Assembly (NCBI GenBank): GCA_037447655.1
Contig: JBBHKE010000726.1
Coordinates: forward strand, 32,839-96,838
Direction: 5' to 3'
Length of the DNA stretch: 64,000 bases
Source: Zygnema cylindricum
Lineage: Eukaryota; Streptophyta; Zygnematophyceae; Zygnematales; Zygnemataceae
The notes beneath the pieces were generated by a model. That model was not told where the DNA came from. It saw nothing but the letters and a program-made list of their open reading frames with translations, and did no database searches. The translations under genes were made by a program, and so were the position numbers. This document shows positions 22,741 through 33,699 of the stretch, piece after piece. Each line of letters starts with the position of its first letter. Within the stretch, counting starts at the first letter, position 1.

Positions 22741-24790
22741 CCTACATTTTTCACGTTTCCTAAAAGGTGGTTCCTAATCCTGGTGGCTTGTGCATTATAC
22801 TATAATTTGCAGTACACACAAATGCAAAATTTATTATCCCCAAGTAGACCACCCGTTGGAGCTACAACATGCTCCCACTTTGCTTCTCGAATCCTTGGCA
22901 TGGCAACGTTTACGAAGGTTCGCGGAGGCTAAAATATGATTTCAATGGCGGCTACAATGGGGCTTCAATGGCGGCCACAATGCTGGCTTCGTGTCTCCAT
23001 GAGGTCATGGTAAGGACGAAAGGTCCATAAGTCGAAATCCAATTCAAATTAGACCGCGGAAATGAAGTAACTTATATTTTTTAGAAAAAACCTGTACAAA
23101 CCGCCTTTCCGTACAGTTGACACCCGTTTTGTCCGTCCGTTTGTACAAACCCTCTCTGTACAATCTGTCCGTACATGAACACTATACGAAATTTACGAAA
23201 AGTTAATGAAACCTAAAAAATAACGCATAATCGTAAAATTTTCGAATTTTAACGAATGAAACATCTATGGCAAAAACTAAAAAGTGAGTCGTACGAGGTA
23301 TTGGATAAAATCTGTAAGGGCGGATGAAAATTAAGATCTGTAAAAGCGTACGAAAATGACAGAATGGTTAGCGGATAACAACAGGAGCGTAAAAGAATAT
23401 CCTCCGTCAAAGATTTTCTCATGGCTTCCGGTGGCCTCGTGTTACACCCTGGCGTAAGGCAAATGGCCTATGCCACGTGTAGCCACCTGATCGCGTGTTC
23501 ATCGTGGATATCTTTTCACTTTCACGCGCGGCACAATGCTATTCGTTCAGGCTCTTAAAATTGACCTACTTCAGGTCACTTGTTGCAAACTGAAAGGTTC
23601 GACCGATGGCGTGTCTGACTCTGCATCCGACGGTATATGTTTACGCCCATAGCCTTGGAGAATCAAATCGATCATTCCGTAACCTTGTTTTTCTGACAAA
23701 TTAAAAACAAATAGTACGGCAGTGTACGAAAAGGTATGGCATTTAGTAAACAACCTCATTTTTTCACTAATGGAACTTCACCACAAGGGTGAGTCTCCAT
23801 GAGGAAGTAAAACCGTGTCAGATTACGCTTTCACTTCTCCATGAGACCATATCTCCATATAGAGCTGACATGGCGACACGTGGCATAATTCAAAGTTACG
23901 ACCCCGTCATTTTCCGGCGTTCGGTTTTATTTTTACGACCGTTCGGTGAACGGAATTTGTTTCGACGGTTTCCGTGCCGTTTTTTTGACGTTCACTCCCA
24001 ATATTTTTTACGATTTCGGCTGTTTTTCTGGCGTTCGGTTTCAGTTTGTCGACGGTTTACGTCGTTTTTGTCCGCAAACGTCACATTATTCTGATGATGA
24101 AGATATCAATCAACTTTTTGACGTTTAGTTTCAGTCTTTCAAAACATTAAGAAGAGTAGCCTCGAACAAGGTAATATGTCGAAGGAATCCACCAACTTAT
24201 TGTACTATACTCCAGCTCTTTCTACTCTTTTTTTTGTCACTGTTGTGAAGTGTTTGGGCAACAAATTGTAAACTTTATGAATATGGTTGAAGCCTTTCGC
24301 CATGCTTTCGACGAGCTTTCTTTCTTTTGGATATTTGAACCAAGTTCTAAAGTTGGTGAAAAATAGATTGACACTTTGCAAAAGGGAAAAGTCTATGTTT
24401 TGGATTCTTATTGGTTGATGGACGTGCGGATCCCACAAGATCTCATAAGAACCCTAAAGCGCCATTAAGACGCCATTGTTTTTTAAACATTTGAGTCCTT
24501 GTACCATTTGAGTTTATTGTAACCTTCAATCGTTTAAATGAGTATTTTTAACAAAGTCTGACATTGTTTTGTTATGTTAATTGTACTATGTATGTGATGT
24601 TGTTACTACAGTTACAGTATGCCGCCTTTCCCACGTACAATTAGTATATTATTGTCGTCTTCACCTTATTACAATTAACTCCACTAAAGTATGTTTTGCA
24701 CACATCATGCGCCACTTAACTAAAAAGTAAAATTATTACTAAATGGTTTTGTGTCGAGAAAGAACTACTTAGGAGTAGAGTAATTAACCG
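22741..24790. other. Gene-less repeat-rich stretch
   Basis: No coding frame is supported. Several pieces echo each other (TCTCCATGAGG near 22995, 23795 and 23838; CACGTG blocks at 23470 and 23877). 23920-24080 is a low-complexity TTTCGACGGTT-type stretch that opens a 101-codon frame by chance. A diverged MITE right end (TAATAGGGATTCGCGATG) is at 24791-24809. Confidence 0.4.
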
Positions 24791-25079
24791 TAATAGGGAT
24801 TCGCGATGCAGGTGTTTGTAATTGTTTCTCTTAGATTTTAAGATTAGATCTGGCGTTTTAATATCATACTTTGTCTAATTACGAAACCTCGGGATAAAAC
24901 CATTTTTTCGAGTTTTTTCAAATTCACAAGTTTACAAGTAGGTCCAAGTCTCGAGTGAGAGACAATACCTTATTGCATATTTTAAACATCCTAGGAAAAG
25001 TTAAAGAGGAATGATCCAAAGTAGTAAGATAATGGAAAAAATGAAATTTACTAACTGACAATTTTAAATTTTGTATTAA

Positions 25080-25925
25080 TAGATTTGAAAGCTCTTTCAT
25101 ACTTAAGGAGGTGGAGAGGGGGGGAGAATGAGGGGGGGAGAGGGTGAGGAGGGCTAGAGACAGTGGAAGGGGAAGAGATAAAAAGAAGAGTTTTACCTCC
25201 GGTTTATGGTATGAGTTTTCATAGCTTTCCCTCTCCCTCATTCTCCCCCTCCCTCTCCACCTCCCTCTCCCCCTCCCTCCCAATCACAAAAATTTGAAAG
25301 AGATTTGAAAGCTCTTTCACACTTTAGCTACGGAAACTCTCACCATATACAGGAGATGTAACTCTTATTTTTATCTCTTCCCTTCTCTAGGCCTCTTCAC
25401 CCTCTCCCTCTCCCTCCCCTCCCTCTCCCTCTCCCTCTCTTTACTTGGCCCTTTCTTGAGCGTTTTTCTCCTTAAGAGAATGGGGATTACCCATTATTGC
25501 TCCCAAACTATTAGGCTATAAAGCCCTTGGAAATATGCATGTTTTAAAAGTGACATAAGATGGAAAGTTTAGTAAGTACATTTGTTTTAGACATTGGGAG
25601 GGAGAGGGAGAGGGAGAGGGAGAGGGAGAGAGGGGGGGAGAGGGAGAGGGCGAGGGCGAGGGCGAGGCAGGGAGAGAGAGAGGAAGAGGGAGAGGGAGAA
25701 AGAGAGGGGGAAGGAATGGTAGAGGGAGGGGTAGAAGCCCTTGGAAACATTCATGTTTAAAAAGTGACCTAAGATGGAAAGTTTAGTAAGTACATTTGTT
25801 TTAGAACATTGGTGAGGGAGGGGAGGGGAGGAGGGAGGAGGAGGAGGAGGAGGGAGGAGGAGGGAGGGAGAGGAGGGGGGGAGTGGAGAGGGAAAGGGGA
25901 GAGGAAGAGAGGGGGGATGGTTAAT
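25080..25925. repeat. Cluster of purine/pyrimidine microsatellites with a duplicated flank
   Basis: GA-rich on plus at 25105-25180, CT-rich at 25226-25280 and 25395-25441, GA-rich at 25597-25735 and 25814-25919. The flank GATTTGAAAGCTCTTTCA occurs at 25083 and 25303. AAGATGGAAAGTTTAGTAAG with its surroundings occurs at 25557 and 25769, so tandem duplications of about 215 bp carry the microsatellites with them. The several Ser/Pro or Arg/Glu frames are repeat artefacts. Confidence 0.9.
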
Positions 25926-26890
25926 GAATAAAATCTTAAACCACACAACCATTTATTAATAAAAATCAAAGATATTCTTCGGGCTTAAATTTTGGGTGCA
26001 CTTCATGCACATCTTATTCAACTTAGGTTCTGAAAGTATCTCGTGAAAACTCGCTCTCTCTCTCCCCTTCCCTCTATTCTTTACCTCCCTTCCAAATCCT
26101 AAAATACTCTTAAAACAGTTGAAGACTAGAAGTCGAAAACTTCAATCATAGCAGTGGAATTTCATTCCTTCATAATCTTTTCATAACTATCTCTTTCCTC
26201 TTTTATCTTATGATATTTTTTGATAATATTTCGAGCCCCGTTACTAAACAGAATCTAACAATAAGAGTTACCTACATGATTACAGATATCTGAGAAGAAA
26301 ATAGGGAAGATAAAAACAAAAAAAAAATCACAAAAGAACCGAAAAAAAAAAAATCTTTAATTTTATTTTTCCAGGTTCAGGCACCTTGTAGCACTGGAAG
26401 TGTGATGTGGCTCATTTCTCTGAACCTTTTTTTTTTGTCTTTTGGTATTAACTGCCGAAATCTTTCCATCCTCATCTCGTCCTTAAACCCTTTCCCGTCC
26501 TCGACTACTTTTAAGTTTTTTTTTGACATTTCGTCTCATTCTGCGGCCTCCGAGTCTTGACATGGCTCATTTTTTTGAACCCTTTTTGTCCTTTTGCAAC
26601 TTTTGCCTTGTCGCCACATATCGTCAAAGCAAGTTTGTCCTTCAGTGCGACTCCATCAAAAAAAATTCATCACCTTAGGCCGATTTGGGCAGCAAAAAAA
26701 GAAAAATACTAAAAAAAAAAAAAAAAGGGCTTGCAATAAGGTGTCCAAGCAAATTCCTAAAACAATTTATTCTTCCTTCTAAAAAGGTTAACCTTCAATT
26801 TTTAAACTTCTCCTCCTAAACTTCTCCTTTGGTTGACGAATATTTCATATCTGTTTTCTCCAAAATTCATTAAAAGAAGTACGTATAAAA
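25926..26890. other. Gene-less AT-rich stretch
   Basis: Poly-A and poly-T runs and pyrimidine-rich pieces. No coding frame is supported. Confidence 0.4.
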
Positions 26891-26891
26891 T

Positions 26892-27155
26892 TTAGCTTAA
26901 CATCTGCTTCCGGAACTCTACAAAAAAAAGGGTCCTAATAATCTCTGCCTCCCAAAAACTCTCGTCCAGGAAAAAACAAAAAATCTCAAAAACTCTTACT
27001 TGACTACAATAGAGTTGATACGAATGAAAAGACAAAGAAAAAATTAAACCTTTCCCCAAAACGAACGATTTATACAGCTTAATCTTAAAATATTCTGTGA
27101 TCTTCCGAGCTCTAAACTGTTTCCTAATCAAACCCCAAACCCTGCCAAAACCCAT
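26892..27155 (-). CDS. Possible exon, unidentified
   Basis: On the minus strand an acceptor-like TTTGGCAG at about 27140 opens a basic and aromatic stretch (VWGLIRKQFRARKITEYF then KIKLYKSFVLGKG). A donor-like AAAGGT is near 27050. It could be a 3' exon of the gene that starts at 28930, but I cannot prove the join. The remainder of the 87-codon frame looks intronic. Confidence 0.25.
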   Translation of the reverse strand: MGFGRVWGLIRKQFRARKITEYFKIKLYKSFVLGKGLIFSLSFHSYQLYCSQVRVFEIFCFFLDESFWEAEIIRTLFFVEFRKQMLS

Positions 27156-27952
27156 TTAAAACTCCCTTTGTGGAGTTTAAAGCTGAGTTTCAGGATCTCT
27201 CTCTCCCCCTCTCTCCCCCCTCTCTCTCTATCTCCCCCTCTCTTACGCTCTAGATCTATTAACAGCTCCCTTTTTGGGGTTAACATCTGAGTCTCAGAAT
27301 CTCACTCTCCCTCCCTCTCTCCCCTCCTCTCTCTCACACTCTCTCTCCCTCACATTTTGTATCGTCAAAACTTCCGATAATCTTTCAGAACAATCTACTA
27401 CGATTTTTGACTTCAAAAAAAAAATACAAAAAAAAAAAAAATAAAAGAATAGTTACCGATTTAACTCTTTGCCCTAGTCGACTCTTCAATTTATTTTTCC
27501 CTCACTCTCATTTCTCACTTTTATTAAGAAAAATGAAAACCCATCCACCCCTCATTTAATTATTTTCCCCTCCCTATTTTTCATCAAAAACATAAAATTC
27601 TCTCTTCCAACCCCACTTTTTTTTCCTACCACTCCCCTCCCCACCCCACCACCTTCAAACTCTCCTATCATCATTTTTTTCTCTCAAAACATTCCCCTTT
27701 CTTTCCCTCCACCCCTCCCCAGTTTCTTGATCTCTCGTCATAATCAGCAATTCTTAAAATAAAATAAAAAAATCTTCTGATCTTCACTCCCACTTCTCTT
27801 CAAATAACAGCCCTTTGATTTTCCCCTAAAATGAAAACTCCCCAACAAAAGGGTCCTCTCCCTTTCCCTTCCCTTCCCTTCCCTTCTTTGACTCTCGTTT
27901 CTCTTTCCCTCTCAATTCTTCTCAAACTCTCGCCCTCTTATTTTCTCATCCT
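27156..27952. repeat. CT-rich tandem pieces and AT-rich DNA
   Basis: A unit of about 110 bp is duplicated: TTTAAAGCTGAGTTTCAGGATCT plus CT repeat at 27176, and GTTAACATCTGAGTCTCAGAAT plus CT repeat at 27279. CT-rich tracts follow to 27360, and CCCTTCCCTT repeats lie at 27858-27886. No gene is supported unless these are introns of the minus-strand gene at 28930. Confidence 0.6.
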
Positions 27953-28930
27953 CTAATTTTGATCGATAGCCACTTTTTGGGCCAAATAAAGCAATCCCAA
28001 AAAAAAGGGTCCCGAGAAAAGGTCATAACTCCCTCCCTCTCTCTCTCCCTCTACCTCCGCCCTCTCTCTCTCTTCCTCTGGAGGAGATATAGGCCCAATT
28101 ATCTGCCTCATATTCCTTTTCGGCGGTCCAAGACTCGGATCCCTCGGAGAAACATCATTATTTGTACCCCATTTAGGAGAAATGGGCCAAACTGTTGGAT
28201 TTTCAAACAGAGAAAAACCTTGTTTATTTTCAAAAACGTTATTATTCGAAAAAAAGTCTCCGTCGATTCTTCCTGTATCTGTAAAACTTCCTTTTAAACT
28301 TGTACGAGATCCACTGGTACGGATTTCACCTGTACGGAAGTCACTTGTACGGATTTCGCACCATGGAGTCCATCCGCTTGTGGAATCCGAATTTTGAATA
28401 AACTCGGATTTCGTATTATATTTTAGATTGACATTCTTTGAAGATTCCGTACAATCTGGGCCGTACGGATTTGTTCCTACGGCCAGCCATGGTTGAGATC
28501 TCGGAGCTTTTGGGCAAAAAGGGAGATCTGAGAGATTAAGGGACCGAGAAATGGGGTTTAATTCTTGAGTAGAAGGAGATTTGGGGTTTAAGGAATTGGA
28601 GTTTAAATTATTAGGGTTTACTATGTTGGGGTTTGAGGGTTTGAAGTTTAAAGAGGGTTCAGAAAAACTGGAAAATTTAGGAACGGCGCTAAGGTTATCC
28701 ATTGGAAAATCAAAGAGGTTCGGAGATTTAGAAGTGGAATTAGGTTTGGGAGAATTGGAGGTGAAGCTGGGTTTAGAGTGGGTAGAAGGAGGATATAAAG
28801 ATTTGGGGTTTAAATAGGGTTCAGAGAGATTTGGAGATTTCATATTGGAAGTAGGTTTGATATGGACATCTCCATAATTGATCCAAGCATCATTCCATAG
28901 GTCGTACACCATCTCTTTGTAATCTGCCAT
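27953..28930 (-). CDS. Hypothetical Ser/Asn/Pro-rich protein, at least the first exon
   Basis: I chose the ATG at 28930 (MADYKEMVYDLWNDAWINYG) because upstream codons only translate the CT-rich leader. The first 22 residues look folded. Then comes a long Ser/Asn/Pro/Leu-rich stretch of loosely repeated SEPSLNFKPSNPN-type text. A mid section holds three near copies of EIRTS/FRTG (28290-28365). Near the end come IIGPISPPEEERER and a Glu/Arg run encoded by GA repeat. A donor-like GGAG|GTAGAG at about 28050 suggests the last 35 residues of the open frame (to the TAG at 27953) may be intron. The gene may continue at lower coordinates. No family is recognised. Low-complexity, probably nuclear or disordered, by composition only. 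Confidence 0.5.
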   Translation of the reverse strand: MADYKEMVYDLWNDAWINYGDVHIKPTSNMKSPNLSEPYLNPKSLYPPSTHSKPSFTSNSPKPNSTSKSPNLFDFPMDNLSAVPKFSSFSEPSLNFKPSNPNIVNPNNLNSNSLNPKSPSTQELNPISRSLNLSDLPFCPKAPRSQPWLAVGTNPYGPDCTESSKNVNLKYNTKSEFIQNSDSTSGWTPWCEIRTSDFRTGEIRTSGSRTSLKGSFTDTGRIDGDFFSNNNVFENKQGFSLFENPTVWPISPKWGTNNDVSPRDPSLGPPKRNMRQIIGPISPPEEERERAEVEGEREGGSYDLFSGPFFLGLLYLAQKVAIDQN

Positions 28931-28934
28931 AGGG

Positions 28935-29585
28935 GGAAAGAGAGGAGAAGAGCGAGAGAGAGAGGAGATAGCAGGGAGATAGAAAGGAGAGAGGGAGGAG
29001 TGAGAAAGGGAAAGAAAGCGGAGAGAAAGAGGAGAGGAGAGGAAGAGGAAGAGGAGAGGAAGAGGAAGAGGAGAGGAGAGGAAGAGGAGAGGAGAGGAAG
29101 AGGAGAGGAGAGAAAGAGGAGAGGAGAGGAAGAGGAGAGGGGGAGTGGAGAGGAAGAGGGGTGAAAGATCACGGAAAGGAATAAAAGGATGGAAAGCAGG
29201 GAGATGATGGGAAGATTTGAGGTAGAAGGACAAGATGGGAGAGGAGGGAGAAAGGGGACTGAAGCGAGAAAAAGAGAGTAGGAAAGAAGAAAAATGAAAA
29301 AGAATCAAAATAAGGAGAAAAAAAAGAATAAACGAAAGACAGGAGAAAAGGGGAGAAAGGGAAGGGAAGGCAGACAGGAGAAAGAAGAGAATTCGAAAAA
29401 AAGAGATAGGAGAGAGAGAAGAGTGAACAGATGGAGAGAAGAAAGCAGGGAGGGAGAGAAAGACAAGGAACGCAAAGACCAGGGAAAGAAGAACTAAAGA
29501 AAAAAGATGGGAGAGAGAAGGGAGAGAGATAGAGAGGGAGGGAGGAGAGGGATAGGGAGAGAAGGGGGAGAGAGGAAACTGAAAG
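28935..29585 (-). repeat. CT-rich (sense) leader of the gene starting at 28930
   Basis: GGAGAGGAAGAG units on plus from just above the start codon to 29160, then looser GAAAGA/GGAGAG purine DNA to 29580. On the sense strand this is a 650-base pyrimidine tract covering the likely 5' UTR and promoter. All long Ser/Leu/Pro or Lys/Glu frames here are shadows of it. Confidence 0.85.
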
Positions 29586-30297
29586 ACACTGCAAACAACC
29601 TAACGTGTCTTTGACGTCACTTTATAGCTTTTCAGAACCCCTGCCAAAGTTCTGGAAACTTGCTGACAGCGAATATAAAATGGTGTTCACACTATGTGAA
29701 CGGAACAGAAGAATTCAAAAAATGGAAGCGTGGATTCCAGTTAACAATCTGCGTCGCGCAATTTCGGCGGTCGGATGAAACGCGAATACTAAGAGAGCGC
29801 CGCGTGTTACTATTTTAGTTGACGGCGGTAGTTCAGTGACATTTGGCAAAGGGAAATTTTGTAAGTCCCAATCGCGTTTGAGAAATAAAAAGCATAACAC
29901 GTGCGAAGATGTTTCTGCGTATAGACGGCAGGTGGCAGAGAAAGCTCGAATCTTTGGGAAAAGTGAAACACGCCTGGAAACCGGAAATTTGGAAGTTCAA
30001 ACCGACAAAAACACGAGGGAAAAAGGTCAGTTTTCAAAAATCATCGAATCGTGACCGTCTTTACTTCACTTCAGAAATCGTGTCCGTCCAAACTTAGAGC
30101 CACGTCAGCTTTTCAAATTTGAACGTTTGAAAGCTGGCGGGATTTGAGCAGTTTACAAATATCTTCGAAAAGCGGGAACTTGGAACGTGGAATGACGGCT
30201 ACAACTGTACGTAAAAATTTGAAGGCACGTGGATGCAAAATTGCATATCGTTATCATGCGGGACGCAAATTACAAAACTTGAAAAAATTGCTCCAAT
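29586..30297. other. Intergenic stretch, no gene
   Basis: TGACGTCA is at 29611-29618. The short overlapping frames on both strands (29715-30097) are not convincing. GC is higher than in the MITE-rich DNA that follows. Confidence 0.35.
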
Positions 30298-30299
30298 TA

Positions 30300-30903
30300 C
30301 AGTACACCGCGAATCGTAATTAGAGTAATGAAAAAATTAGAGTAAAAAAACCAAAAAAAACAATTAGAGTAATGAACTCTAATTTATGTACTTATAAATT
30401 TTTTGAAAAAAAAGTTATACACTAATTTTTCAACGAACGCCAATATGGGTACAGCTGATTTGTCGAGAGGATATCACAGTAATATAGGTAAAGTACAAAT
30501 TCTGACAATTCGTACACTGTCGCATACTTTAACTCTAATTAATTCCTAACTCTAATTTCAGTTTTTTAGGGGTGTAGGCAATACGCGACAAATAAATGTA
30601 CACTAAAACAGGTAGAGGTACGAAATATTTTAATTCACAGGGCAGTTTTTCGTGTGATAGAAGATATTTTTAAAAATATCTGTACTTGTGTAATTCAAAA
30701 GTACATTTTTATACGGACTGACACGTTTCGTACTCCACACTAATAAAAATATACATAAATTAAAATGGTGCACACTAATTGTTCATCTCGTAATTAGCGT
30801 ACAGGAAAAATTAGTATCGTTTACCCTATTTTAGGCAAAACCCTCAAAATTTAGGGGCGCCGAATTAGTGTTCAACACGCTAAATACGATCGACGGTGTA
30901 CTG
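30300..30903. mobile_element. MITE, CACCG family, long-terminus form, 604 bp
   Basis: The ends are CAGTACACCGCGAATCG and its inverted counterpart CGATCGACGGTGTACTG, with TA immediately outside (30298-30299, 30904-30905). The core between CACCG and CGGTG is 594 bp. The CAGT start next to TA resembles Tc1/mariner/pogo termini. No ORF. Confidence 0.88.
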
Positions 30904-31181
30904 TACAGTACTGTACTTTCCTGTGCCGTATATTACTCGTACGGTATAATTATAATGCTGTATCTTAAAGACTTAAAGTTCTATATCGTACTAATCCGGT
31001 CAAGGAGGCTAGAAAGAAAAGGGCATCGAAAAGAAAAGAAAATAATTTTCGTCGAGAAAAACCTGATTCTGGTGTATGGACGTATTATTGTTTGCAAAGT
31101 GTTGCTTCCAAACAGACGCCCTGCGATGAAAACGATCGTCCCTTGTCCATTTTTCGTGGGGGGGTGGTAATCTAATCGGTA

Positions 31182-32161
31182 CACCGTGAATCGCTATTAG
31201 CGTAATAAAAAATATAGCGTAATGAAACAATTAGCGTACTTTACGGTAAATTGTGTTTTTTCGGGTACACCATGATACTAATTTATCATGTACTCTAATT
31301 TGTAAACTGCTTTGTAAAAAATTTCGGCACGTAATATGTCCCCACTAAAACATGTAGATGTACAAAATTGTTCAAATCGTACGCCGTCGCGTTTTTTTGA
31401 CATCTGCGTATGCCGAAAAATATTTACGCAATTATATATTATTATATTTTCTGTACTTTTAAATTTTAAAATGTACGAAATAGTACACCGTGAATCGCTA
31501 TTAGCGTACATGAAGCTAATTGGGGTACCCCTTTTTTTGGGGCAAATTGTCAAATAGAATAAAGTACGCTAAATGTTTTTGCACGTTATTTGAGGTACCC
31601 CGCTCAATGCGGTTCATAACTGTAATTTAGTGTCCTTTTAAATAGTGTGGTGTACGGACTGTCAGATCTGTACTATTCCGTACATTTTAAAATTTAAAAG
31701 TACAGAAAATATAATAATATATAATTGCGTAAATATTTTTCGGCATACGCAGATGTCAAAAAAACGCGACGGCGTACGATTTGAACAATTTCGTACATCT
31801 ATATGTTTTAGTGTGGACATATTACGTGCTGAAAATTTTTACAAAGCAGTTTACAAATTAGAGTACGTGATAAATTAGTATCATGGTGTACCCGAAAAAA
31901 CACAATTTACCGTAAAGTACGCTAATTGTTTCATTACGCTATAATTTTTATTACGCTAATAGCGATTCACGGTGTACATATCTGACAGTCCGTACACCAC
32001 ACTATTTAAAAGGGCACTAAATTACAGTTATGAACCGCATTGAGCGGGGTACCTCAAATAACGTGCAAAAACATTTAGCGTACCTTATTCTATTTGAGAA
32101 TTTGCCCCAAAAAAAGGGGTACCCCAATTAGCGTCATGTACGCTAATAGCGATTCACGGTG
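31182..32161. mobile_element. 489-bp MITE (outer copy), split by an inverted second copy
   Basis: The left part is 31182-31485 (304 bp) and the right part 31977-32161 (185 bp), summing to exactly 489. Termini are CACCGTGAATCGCTATTAG and its inverse. TA flanks both ends (31180-31181, 32162-32163). Its TA at 31484-31485 became the target of the inner copy. The inner copy shows the uninterrupted form of the target, in which the same TA occurs once. Confidence 0.92.
31486..31974. mobile_element. 489-bp MITE (inner copy), inverted, inserted into the outer copy
   Basis: Same length, termini and content as the outer copy in reverse orientation, about 95% identical by eye. TA duplications are at 31484-31485 and 31975-31976. 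Together the two copies form an A-B-A'-B' arrangement with arms of about 304 and 185 bp. Neither has an ORF, so mobility needs a transposase from elsewhere. Confidence 0.93.
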
Positions 32162-32770
32162 TAGTGTTGGGTATCGGGTAGTTTCATATCGCGATAATTT
32201 CGATATTCGATATATCGAATATCGATCGAACAGATTCCTCGATATATCGTACCGGGACCAACATAAATTATCGCGATATATATCGCAAAAATTGCTTGTC
32301 CGTACAGTGAGAGTACGGACAACTGTACGAAAAAATGTACGTAAAATCGAACGAATAATCGTACGGAAAATTTGCCCCCTCCCCCACTGAGCGCTCGGGG
32401 GGGTTTGAAAAAATATATTGTCGATACGATATATCGGCGATATTACGCGATATTTCGATAATCAATATTCGGGTACCGAAGTGATATATCGATTATCGGG
32501 TACCCAAAATTCGGTACATATCGAATATCGGCAAGTGGTCTTCGATATCCAACACTACTAATCGGATTTCCCAACAAATTTTGACGGGCAGTCTGGCACA
32601 GGCGTTGAGCCCCGCATGCTAAAAAAAGAGCCAATCAGACAGTTTTTCGGTCCACCTCAAAATCACAGGGAAATTTCAAGTGTTCCGTACCGAACCAGAA
32701 TTCACCAACGTATACCGCTGTACAAACTTAACCGGAAACCGAAAGGGAGTTTATGGCGTCACGTACAGTA

Positions 32771-32969
32771 CACCGTGAATCGTTATTAGCGTTGATAAAT
32801 TATTAGTGTAAAGAAAAAATTAGCGTCATTCATTCTAATTTAGTGTCAGGATACGTGGCAGATTATGGTCCACTTCTTTAAATAGTGTAGTTTATTATAT
32901 TTAAGGTATTAATGTCAAAATTTTGGGGTGCCGATATAGAGTTCATAACGCTAATAACGATTCGCGGTG
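32771..32969. mobile_element. 199-bp MITE, CACCG family
   Basis: CACCGTGAATCGTTATTAG at the left and CTAATAACGATTCGCGGTG at the right. TACAGTA lies on the left and a single TA (32970-32971) separates it from the next element. An inverted second copy of the same length is at 39003-39201. Confidence 0.9.
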
Positions 32970-32971
32970 TA

Positions 32972-33471
32972 CACCGCGAATCGTAATTAGAGTAGGGAAA
33001 AAATTAGAGTACAAAAACTACAAAAAAGTATTAGAGTAATGAACGCTAATTTATGTGATAGAGCTGTTTCAACTATGAAGTTTACTCTAATTTATTTAAG
33101 TACTCTAATTTGGCACGCTAATATCCTCTATTGTAAATAAGGTATTTGTACAGAATTTGGCAAAACGTACAGTTTATCGTCACTATGACGTTTACACTAC
33201 GCGGTTTGTTAAAACGCAAGTACATGATAACGGCCTGTATTAAATCATTATTTGTACTTTTTTACTTAATAAAGTACAATTTTGCACGGTCGGAGGTCGT
33301 CCATACTCCACACTATTTAAAAAAAACTATATTATAATAAAAAACGCTAATTAAACTTTACCTTAAATAGAATGATGAAAATATTATAATATTTTACTCT
33401 ATTTCTTGTGATAGAGTCGAAATTTCGAGCAACCGAATTAGAGTAATTTACTCTAATAACGATTTGCGGTG
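32972..33471. mobile_element. 500-bp MITE, CACCG family
   Basis: It starts CACCGCGAATCGTAATTAG and ends ATTTGCGGTG, with TA at 32970-32971 and 33472-33473. 33762-34262 is an inverted, slightly diverged copy (501 bp). Confidence 0.9.
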
Positions 33472-33473
33472 TA

Positions 33474-33697
33474 CAGTACACCGTGTATCGCTATTAGGGT
33501 TAATAATTTTTTCGCCACTACGTATTTTCTCCATACACGCTTGTCGAATTTTCAATTTGAAACCTCCAATCGGAAGCTGCGAATGTTACCTTTCAATCTC
33601 AACCGTCAGATCCAAAATCCTATATGTATGTACAGAGAAAATATGTTTTTAAGTGGCAAAAAAACCATTAACACCAAGAGCGATTCACGGTGTACTG
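33474..33697. mobile_element. 224-bp MITE, long-terminus form
   Basis: CAGTACACCGTGTATCG to CGATTCACGGTGTACTG, with TA directly outside on both sides (33472-33473, 33698-33699). A related copy is at 46018-46192, next to the helicase gene. Confidence 0.88.
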
Positions 33698-33699
33698 TA

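Larger units (their letters stand above)
31172..32565. mobile_element. hAT-like element (396 bp) interrupted by nested MITEs
   Basis: The right part (32164-32557) starts GTGTTGGGTATCG and ends CGATATCCAACACTA. Adding the TA at 31180-31181 gives the full left end TAGTGTTGGG. The flanks then carry an 8-bp duplication CTAATCGG at 31172-31179 and 32558-32565, the length typical of hAT insertions. The body is rich in CGATATATCG palindromes and has no ORF. MITE copies fill 31182-32163. A 3' fragment of the same family is at 38815-38993. Confidence 0.85.

Noticed and set aside
23789-24094. 101-codon Arg/Phe-rich frame
   Set aside because: Comes from a loose TTTCGACGGTT-type repeat.
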